From Platynereis dumerilii (taxonomy: Eukaryota > Annelida > Polychaeta > Phyllodocida > Nereididae), in contig JAPTHN010000011.1 in assembly GCA_026936325.1 (NCBI GenBank), positions 37,606,629-37,670,628 on the forward strand: DNA of 64,000 bases, read 5' to 3'. Under the pieces are notes generated by a model. It searched no databases. It had not been told where the DNA came from and saw only the letters and a list, made by a program, of their open reading frames with translations. A program made the position numbers and the translations under genes. Shown here piece after piece: positions 57,429-64,000 of the stretch (its first letter is position 1; the number at the start of each line of letters is the position of its first letter).

Positions 57429-60400
57429 GTTTGTACCTTGTATAAAACTAACATAGATAAAGCTTTTCCTTAATAATATCATTTCACATTCTTGAGAAAC
57501 AGGCATGAAAAAACTTAAAATTTTTTGAGGCAGTTCTGCTCAGGCAACATATTAAACGTAACATCAATAAAGGTCGTTCAATTTTTGGATTTTTATCTAG
57601 TCTACTGTATTTAGCGTGATTATCATGGCATTATCAATATCTGAGAAACATTATAATGAGGTTTGAAACTTGAGTGTTTTCTTGGAAAACAAAACTATAG
57701 CAACCATTTGACCCTAATTTTTATGGCATCAATGAAATTATGTTGATTTTTATGTGTTGGATGTGATTTTCCAGACTCCTGAAGTCCTTGGGGAAATAGT
57801 AATAGGGGATGAGGAAGAGAGTGAAGGGCTGGAAGAGATGTCAGCGGTTTGCTTGAGGACCCCAAATTATGGTTCAGCACGTTCCCGGACACCTCGAACT
57901 CTTAGTCGTCTCTTGGAGCAACACAGAACAAGCGAAAGGTAGCAGAACTAATTGTAAATTAATCTGAAAGATGTCTAAAAATGTTGAATTTAAACTTTTA
58001 ATTATTTGTCTTGTCTTGAAGTCATCTTATAAATATTCTTTTGACCCAACAGGAACAGGCATCATGATCTGAATGCCACCATCAATCACATCTGCTCCGG
58101 CATTCCTGGATTTAACCCTTATGTACGAGAGACAAAGATTGTCAAATTGCAGCGAATAATCAATTACATTTGTCATGTTGAATCACATATCCACTCTTTG
58201 TGTGATGAAATGGGTGTTACTTTGGACTTCAAGAATATTTTCCTATCTGCAAAAACAGGTGACTACATACTAGTAGTACATATGATCTGTACATTTTGAA
58301 CTGTTTTGTGGCATTTTGAGAGTGTAATTTTTTGGTAATGATACAGTCGCTACTCTGTGTTATTGTTCAGATGACTCCATGAAAATGAAGTGTTCCTCCC
58401 ATGAAAGTGCAAGCAAAAGGGAACATGCTCACCGGACACAGCGTCACTATGAGGTAAAAATATTCTGTCTGTGGGCGAGTTTGGCACTTGGTGCTGAAGA
58501 AAAAGGAAGTCAAATTTTTCTATTTGAGATATATTATTTTAGATGCCTTTACACATCTGGTGTTATTATCGTAATACATGTATCATTTGCAGCCTGAGGC
58601 TCCAATCCCATTCTCTATCAGTAAGAAAATGAAACATCGCTCCTCTGCTGTTGATTCTACCATAAAAGATGAAGGTGCTTTTTTATACGTTAAAGTCAAT
58701 TCTGCAAATCAATGAAACCTGACACATTATTAATCCCAGGACTTGATATGGTAATACATAGTGGTATTATTGCCTTTTCTAAATTTAGCAGAAGATGAGT
58801 TAGAATGGCTGAAGAATTGCAGTGGCCTGGATTCTCCTGATACTTCCATCTTGACCCCTGATGACTGTGATCAGATTCTTTCATCGTTGGATGTTGGTGC
58901 TCAGGTCACGGTTGATGAGCAGTTAGAGGTGAATATTTATTACAGATGATTTCATATTTGTAGACATTTCTCAAAATAACAAAATATTTTACAAAATTTC
59001 TGGTCTGACATCAGAAAATCCTACCAGGTGATTGGTCAAGTTGCCCATTGCCTGTCACTTTTTTCAGCTTGCTTCAAACAAGTGATGTTTGCTGGAAAAA
59101 TGATGTCATAATTTTGACCAATAGTATACTGCAAAGGCCAACTTGGTACTGTGGTTGTTGTTCACGCATGTCAAACTGCAATCCATATGAACTCTTTCAC
59201 TTCTTCGTGAACAGTTGTATTTCACACTCCAGTGTACAATTGTTGATTGTTTCAATTGATATTAAATCGGTTTCAAGCTGACTCTGAATGGCTTCACATC
59301 TATTTACACTAAATTATCATGCCTTGACCAAAAGCTGCGAGCATTGTCTATGACATCAGTGAGGGACCATTCAGAATTTATGACTGGGTTGCGGGGGAGA
59401 TGGGAGTTTAACTGAGCGGGTGCTACATGCTTAAATTTTTACCTTTTGTCCAGAATCTATGTGCCCTACAGGCTAAATATAATTTATAACTTGAGGGGAA
59501 TTGGAGTATGCCCGACGGAGCACCAAATTTTCACATGTGTTTCAAGGGGGGTACTGAAATTTTAATAAATGAAAACGGGACATACTAAAAATCTGCATGG
59601 AATGTATGAGAGGTACATTACCTGGTACAAATAAGCATGAAACCAAAGGGGGTATGAATTTTTGATAGAAAGTTCTAACAAAACTGCCCAAAATCATAAA
59701 TTCTGAGTGGTCCCTCAGGACAGGATGGTAGCCCAGTGATGTGGTCAACATTCATAAGAAAATCCCAGTGGGAATCAGATCAAAGACTCCGCGATTGGTA
59801 GCCCATTGTCCTGCCGCCTGAGCTGAGCCCCTCTTCTGAGAAAATGTTACATTCACAGTTATACACGTTTATTTTCTGTATAAACAGTCATTGCATGGAT
59901 CACCCGATCCTAATCGTCTAAATGCACAACAGTGGACTTGCAGAATGTATGTACTGAAAATGTGTGAAACACAAACTGAAACTCTCACTTGAAACTGCTA
60001 AAGTCAGTCCCTGTTAGGAGATCAATGGCTTAAAATGCCATGGTCACCTGTGTAAAATGCTATGTCACTTTTCAAGAGAGAGTGGTGTCATACCTTCTCT
60101 CGACCAATGAAAATTGCAAGAAAAATGATGTATTTTCTACCTCAAATGTCTACAAATATGAAATCATTTGTAATTGATTAGTGAGAGCAGTCCATTTTCT
60201 GTGTAGAAATCACACTTTATAGGCCTGCCTACTTCTGTCTATAGATACTTTCATTTTGGTTTCTGTTCTGTTTTCATAGGACAACCCAGATGAGGAGAGC
60301 TGTAGCTCCCAGTCCGTACCGTTTCCCGCATTTACTAGCCTATATGATTCTTACCAGGTGAGATGCTAAATTTTTGTTCAGGACTGACTGCATAAATTTA

Positions 60401-63400
60401 TTGAAAAATGATAAACCTGAGTCAGTATTCTTTGACAAGGTGATTTGACAATCATCTCATTTAGAATATGATAATTTTTCTCACAGCCAATAATTAGGAT
60501 ATATCTGGGATTGGGATGGACATCTATAGTACCTCCTTTATTTAAACAATTATTTTATTAATAATAATATTTAAATAGTTTCTGTCCTGGTGGACTTAAT
60601 AAGTCCTGTTATTTCAGTGTATTTGAATGGCAACGAAATGTGAGTCCACTTTCCTTGACTTAATTCTTTCTTTATGTGCCAACTCATTACTCAAAATTGT
60701 GGTGTTTTTTCATCATTGCAGGCCTCTCAAAGGGTACCCCTTGCTGAGACCTACCCCTGCTCTCCTCAGCCTCGGAAGCGGTCGCAGAGGCACTTCCATC
60801 TATCTGAAGCGTGTGTGCCTTCCACGCCCACCACCCCTTTGAGAAGAAGTCAGAGACGAAGAGTACTGCGCTCTCCCCTGCTCAGACTGGCATCTCTATT
60901 TAAGGACAGTTCTTCGGAGTATGAGGAGGAGGAAGAGGAGGAGGACAAGCATGATGATGGTTACTTTTGACAAAATGATGGCCATTGTGTATTTATATCA
61001 TTTTATTATTCAAGTAGAAATATCAAAAATTTAGTATGGCTGGATGCCTTACTTTGCATCTTTTTCTTTGGATTAATTATTGATATCAAATTCTGATACC
61101 TTCAGATTGTTTATTCTGACTTTAAAATTAGTGGATTTATCATGCCATTTTGTTTGTCACACAAACTAACACTGAGGCTTACAATGATCCATCTGGAAGT
61201 TGTGACAAACATATTGATCTAGTTTGTCACACATCATTTATTCTGTCAGATTTCAGGTGTGCAGCAATCCCGAAAGAATGGGACAAACCGAAAAATGATA
61301 CAAAAAGTTCTACTGGGCAAAAACAGACCAAAAGGTTTGAATTTTTGTCAAATACCTTCAGAAAATAAATAATGTTTGTCTGAGGTTATCTAGAAAGTCT
61401 AAGAAAGATTAAATCTAAGTCAGATTATTTGTTTCAGAAAGAGCAAGAACACTTCCAGGGCGCAGGTCGATCATCGAAAAACCTCTTGGATGAATGGTTT
61501 CATGATGTACAGCCAAATACACAGGCGTCGGTACATTAGGTTTGTTTAAAACAAGTGCTCGGCAAATTAATTTTGTATGCAGGTACTTGAAAAGGTAGTA
61601 CATGTATCTTTACATCGCATTTGCATATGTGGTTTAAATTTTTTTCAATGCATCAAGGTCACTCAAGGACCAACCTCATATTAGTTTTCATTGCGGGTTT
61701 TGTGAAAAAAATATGAGGTTGGTCCTTGACGCATTGAAAATAAAATACAACCACATTTGCATAATAACTTTTGAGGCAGTGTAGTATTGCTGTCCAACAT
61801 CAAAGTGCTCTTCATGAGAAATTAAGGTTTGGTTAATTTAACTTCTTAGCACCTTTCAACTAAAAGTGTGAATTATCTATACATGTATAGATGTTGGCTA
61901 TATGTGTCACTCAGTTTGGCATTGACGTTTTGCCCCATATTCACAGGGATAATCCTGGGGTCCACACTTCCCACATCAGCAAGCTCATGGGCCATGACTG
62001 GAGGTCAATGACATCCGGGCAGCAGAAACCTTACAAGTGGGAGCAGTTTGTATAAATGTCTTTTAACATATTAATTATCTGGACGCCTCTGGCGTCCAGA
62101 TACTGTCTCACGACAGCCTACTTCCTGTCTTTTCTTGTGTTTTTCAGTTTCCTGTTGGCTGAACATAAGACATAGTGATGTACACAGTAAACCCATCAAA
62201 CTTACTTTATGTTGCACACACGTGATCCAAGTGACTCAGACTGATATAGCAAACAGATAGTGGATAGATCTACAGATATCACCGGTGAATTGGTCCTTAA
62301 CACCGAGAATAGCTGGAAATCTGTGTTGCAATCATAGAAAATTGACTGGATTCTAAATAGGACAATGTACTAGAATTATAACTGATATACTGTCCCTATG
62401 GCACACCAGGGAGGGGGGACCAGTCTACCAGAATCTGATATGCTTCAGCGCACACCCGTCATCAACACGCGGTAGCCACCTAGCATGCAAAATACGCACT
62501 AATGCTATTGGTTGGGAAAGCTATATAGATTTGCCGGTGTTCAACAACTAGATCATTAGATTGAAACTGGCATGCATAAACAATTTAAAAGGGGGTTAAA
62601 GAGCCCTAAAGCTATTGACCAACTTGTGACCGACTTATGCTCAGACAGGATGAACTGTTTTACAACCATCGCCTCATTCACACCTCCTTCTGACCTAAAG
62701 AATGGCTTTTTGAGGAAGCATACTACACTGGTCCATTTGTTTGACAATGTATAGAAACAAAATAAAAAGAATTCTCCCATGATGCATATATGTTTTAATA
62801 AAGTGAAGTGTAGTATACATAATCAAATAAAAGTTTTACTTTTAATTTGAAGTTTATAAACTTTATACAGTGTACTTTTAGTAAATGCGTGACAGTTACA
62901 AGGGTAACTGTCATGGTAAATGTAAGCTGCATATGCCTATACACATACACATACAGCAAGATTGTTGGGTAATTTGAAAGAGGTGTGAAAAGGGGTAAAT
63001 ACATTTACTCTGCCCTTGGTCCATTTTTCTAGGCCAATGTGCAATGAAGTAGGGCAATAGCCTCAGGGCTATTTGACTTCGTTTAAATTATGTTATTGCT
63101 TTCTTTCTCGAACATCTCAGGTTTTATTGAAATCATAAAAGTGGGTCTGCTTCATGAAGATGAGCTGTATCTACCTTAGCTTAAGATTTCCAAAGCAATG
63201 ATGAGCTGTGGGTGTGTATCTCCTCTGTCAGCTTAACACAACTATTTCAAGTTGTTAAACACACAACTCCATCACACACAATCAAAACACTTCATGCATC
63301 GCTATGTAGCAATACATTTATTTCTCTCTCTTAAGGCCCATTGGCCACTATGCCCTGATAACTTCTGACTACTGCTATTATAATTCAGCCAACCAGACTA

Positions 63401-64000
63401 CCAGACCAATATTATGTTACAATGTTCAGGTCAATTATCAGCGTCCAGATATGCAAATTGCAATTTGCCTTCTAGTTAATTTAATTTTTATTCTAATTTT
63501 AGTCTATATTTGTCTATGGTGAAAAATTTGGGGAGGGTTGATCTAGTGGTAGCGTGCTACGCTGCCAATTGCTGGGTCAAGGGTTCGAATCCAGCTCTTA
63601 CCAAGTTACCATGGCATATGCTGGATGGCTGTTTCAATCATTATTATCCTGATTGCTGTGTCCTCCTGTGCTAATTAGCCTACAAAGTGCATAAATATGA
63701 GACGTAAAGCAGATTCTCTGGGTGATGTAAAGCTCCAATTAATGACAATCATCCATCCATCTCTATGATGGAAATATATTTCTATGTCATTCCTCTTGCA
63801 CATTTTCCTTACAGGGAGAAAGCTGGAGAGTACACCAAACAGTTCTTGATGCCCTCATCGCGCTCTTTGACAAACCACACTCTGACAAAAGAAGAGATTA
63901 AGACTGAGGCTTACAGTTCTGCAATCGGCCATCTGGTTCCTTGTTTCCATAGCAATGCTGAAAGTAGTCATGGTGATTTCCAGGCTATGCAATCAGCTAT
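57177..64000 (+). CDS. bHLH plus HMG-box protein, MEIOSIN (BHMG1)-like, 5' part
   Basis: Coding exons: 57177-57428, 57775-57938, 58053-58258, 58371-58453, 58593-58674, 58789-58928, 60280-60357, 60722-60918, 61438-61539, 61947-62036, 63815 to the window edge. Every junction is GT-AG and in phase; 526 codons are visible. A bHLH spans about residues 135-190 (basic ERNRHHDLN, helix 1 INHICSGIPGF, helix 2 KIVKLQRIINYICHVESHI), followed by an acidic/Ser-rich middle, a basic patch (RKRSQRHF, RRSQRRRVLRSP) and an HMG box about 410-470 (WMNGFMMYSQIHRRRYIR, LMGHDWRSM, QQKPYKEKAGEY). A bHLH followed by an HMG box is the architecture of MEIOSIN, which with STRA8 switches on meiotic genes in vertebrates. 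The assignment rests on domain order and motif resemblance from memory; another bHLH-HMG family is possible. The C-terminus is beyond the window. Confidence 0.8.
57775..57938 (+). CDS. bHLH-HMG gene, coding exon 2
   Basis: Encodes TPEVLGEIVIGDEEESEGLE, then a basic run RTPRTLSRLLEQHRTSER that leads into the bHLH basic region. Phase 2 exit. Confidence 0.8.
58053..58258 (+). CDS. bHLH-HMG gene, coding exon 3 (bHLH)
   Basis: Carries the helix-loop-helix: NRHHDLNATINHICSGIPGF, loop NPYVRET, KIVKLQRIINYICHVESHI. Together with the ER from exon 2 this gives the E-R-x-R basic signature expected of an E-box binder, with the usual Leu/Ile core and a Lys opening helix 2. Confidence 0.82.
58371..58453 (+). 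CDS. bHLH-HMG gene, coding exon 4
   Basis: Encodes DSMKMKCSSHESASKREHAH, then RTQRHYE. Polar, no fold recognised. Splice phases (1 in, 0 out) agree with neighbours. Confidence 0.7.
58593..58674 (+). CDS. bHLH-HMG gene, coding exon 5
   Basis: Encodes PEAPIPFSISKKMKHRSSAV and DSTIKDE. Contains a basic cluster (KKMKHR) that could serve nuclear import. Confidence 0.7.
58789..58928 (+). CDS. bHLH-HMG gene, coding exon 6
   Basis: Encodes AEDELEWLKNCSGLDSPDTS and ILTPDDCDQILSSLDVG, an acidic segment with spaced bulky hydrophobics, similar in composition to a transactivation region (inference). The 1.35-kb intron that follows starts almost at once with an inverted-repeat element. Confidence 0.78.
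59360..59717. mobile_element. Nested inverted-repeat element
   Basis: TGAGGGACCATTCAGAATTT at the left against its near-perfect complement (aaattctgagtggtccctca) at the right, entirely inside the 58.9-60.2 kb element, so it inserted later. Confidence 0.75.
59725..59830 (-). mobile_element. tRNA-like SINE fragment
   Basis: Minus strand reads GGGGCTCAGCTCAGGCGGCA (A box) and GATCTGATTCC (B-box-like). Diverged, abuts the nested element. Confidence 0.5.
60280..60357 (+). CDS. bHLH-HMG gene, coding exon 7
   Basis: Encodes DNPDEESCSSQSVPFPAFTS and LYDSYQ. 78 nt, phase 0 on both sides, so skipping would keep the frame. Confidence 0.72.
60722..60918 (+). CDS. bHLH-HMG gene, coding exon 8 (basic region)
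   Basis: Encodes ASQRVPLAETYPCSPQPRKR and PLRRSQRRRVLRSPLLRL. The donor TCGGA|gtatga at 60918 is chosen because only it gives phase 2, which the HMG exon needs. Reading on past it gives a run of Glu and a stop at 60968-60970, a possible short isoform without the HMG box. Confidence 0.68.
61438..61539 (+). CDS. bHLH-HMG gene, coding exon 9 (HMG box helix 1)
   Basis: Encodes KSKNTSRAQVDHRK, then TSWMNGFMMYSQIHRRRYIR. The NGFM.(Y/F)......R.YIR pattern is the first helix of an HMG box. Phase 2 in and out. Confidence 0.82.
   Translation, partial: KEQEHFQGAGRSSKNLLDEWFHDVQPNTQASVH
61625..61758. repeat. Long hairpin
   Basis: tcaaggaccaacctcatatt (61663-61682) is perfectly complementary to 61710-61729, and outer segments (atgtggtt/aaccacat, caatgc/gcattg) extend the stem to about 50 bp. 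In the intron between HMG exons 9 and 10. Confidence 0.85.
61947..62036 (+). CDS. bHLH-HMG gene, coding exon 10 (HMG box helix 2)
   Basis: Encodes DNPGVHTSHISKLMGHDWRS and MTSGQQKPYK. LMG..WRSMT...QKPY is the conserved second helix and turn of an HMG box. The donor AA|gtggga is preferred over a later gtataa because it alone keeps the next exon open. Confidence 0.84.
62077..63450. mobile_element. Candidate element with palindromic TCTGGACGCC end
   Basis: 62078-62100 is a perfect 10-bp-stem palindrome (TCTGGACGCC-tct-GGCGTCCAGA). GCGTCCAGAT at 63441 complements the left end. A 60-codon ORF inside (62572-62754) has no known match. Ends are tentative. Confidence 0.4.
63530..63770 (+). mobile_element. 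tRNA-derived SINE
   Basis: gatctagtggtagcgtgcta (A box) and GGTTCGAATCC (perfect B box), then a body shared with the copies at 8.3 and 16.2 kb (gtgcataaatatgagacgt). Ends in catccatccat-type repeats, 45 bases before HMG exon 11. Confidence 0.8.
63815..64000 (+). CDS. bHLH-HMG gene, coding exon 11, cut by window edge
   Basis: Completes the HMG box third helix (EKAGEYTKQF), then continues open to the last base with polar residues (SSRSLTNHTLTKEEIKTEAY). The remainder lies outside the window. Confidence 0.8.

Larger units (their letters stand above)
58939..60174. mobile_element. Inverted-repeat element in intron 6 of bHLH-HMG gene
   Basis: A 31-bp inverted repeat with one mismatch (ATTACA(G/A)ATGATTTCATAT...) bounds 1.24 kb. 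The left end lies 10 bases after the exon 6 splice donor. No transposase; another element is nested inside. Confidence 0.75.

Noticed and set aside
60957-60970. Alternative donor GATGATG|gttact for bHLH-HMG exon 8
   Set aside because: Gives phase 1, and no acceptor in the HMG exon accepts that phase without losing the HMG frame.
62037-62055. Alternative end of HMG exon 10 at a later GT (reading WEQF)
   Set aside because: That donor would put exon 11 out of frame with an early stop, and the upstream donor restores the HMG text KPYKEKAGEY.
62572-62754. 60-codon ORF in the last bHLH-HMG intron
   Set aside because: No family recognised and no in-phase splice sites seen; may be part of a transposon but cannot be supported.

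Overview
The window is animal nuclear DNA: AT-rich, intron-rich, and full of small DNA transposons, tRNA-derived SINEs, LINE fragments and satellites. The protein family content and compact short exons suggest a marine invertebrate, most likely a non-vertebrate deuterostome (echinoderm, hemichordate or amphioxus). Sequence alone does not settle which. No viral, LTR-type, bacterial or organellar segment was recognised.

Two host genes are visible, arranged head to head. On the minus strand, 55210 down to 2336, lies a complete EML gene (echinoderm microtubule-associated protein-like, EML1/2/4 type). Its 21 constitutive coding exons join in phase into a 928-residue protein: N-terminus, trimerisation coiled coil, basic Ser/Pro/Arg linker, HELP motif, and WD40 repeats to the C-terminus. 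At least two, perhaps three, extra phase-preserving small exons (15, 21 and possibly 36 nt) sit in its introns and would add short peptides at defined points.

On the plus strand, 57177 to the right edge, lies the 5' part of a gene for a protein with a bHLH domain followed by an HMG box. That is the architecture of MEIOSIN (BHMG1), the vertebrate meiosis-entry partner of STRA8. Eleven exons join in phase; the gene runs off the window. The two start regions are separated by about 2 kb. Just upstream of the EML start codon are a perfect CRE (TGACGTCA), a YY1-type motif and a strong plus-strand splice donor, so a shared bidirectional promoter is possible.

The rest is intronic or flanking repeat. 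Window 1-2335 holds the EML 3' end and a SINE. Intron 3970-18586 has several inverted-repeat transposons, SINEs, a LINE tail, a TCTA microsatellite and a recent 243-bp tandem duplication. Intron 18683-27386 is the most repeat-laden: a TTAA-flanked element, a TA-flanked element, a (GTCC/GTGTCC)n array, about 64 copies of a 22-bp unit that each carry a GTAAGT donor motif on the plus strand, further microsatellites, a long palindrome and an hAT-type element with a perfect 8-bp target duplication. The first EML intron, 43840-55119, contains a 5'-truncated LINE with a 16-bp flanking duplication that carries an SGNH/GDSL-type ORF downstream of its reverse transcriptase, and a second LINE fragment on the plus strand. 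Introns of the bHLH-HMG gene hold nested inverted-repeat elements, a hairpin and a SINE.
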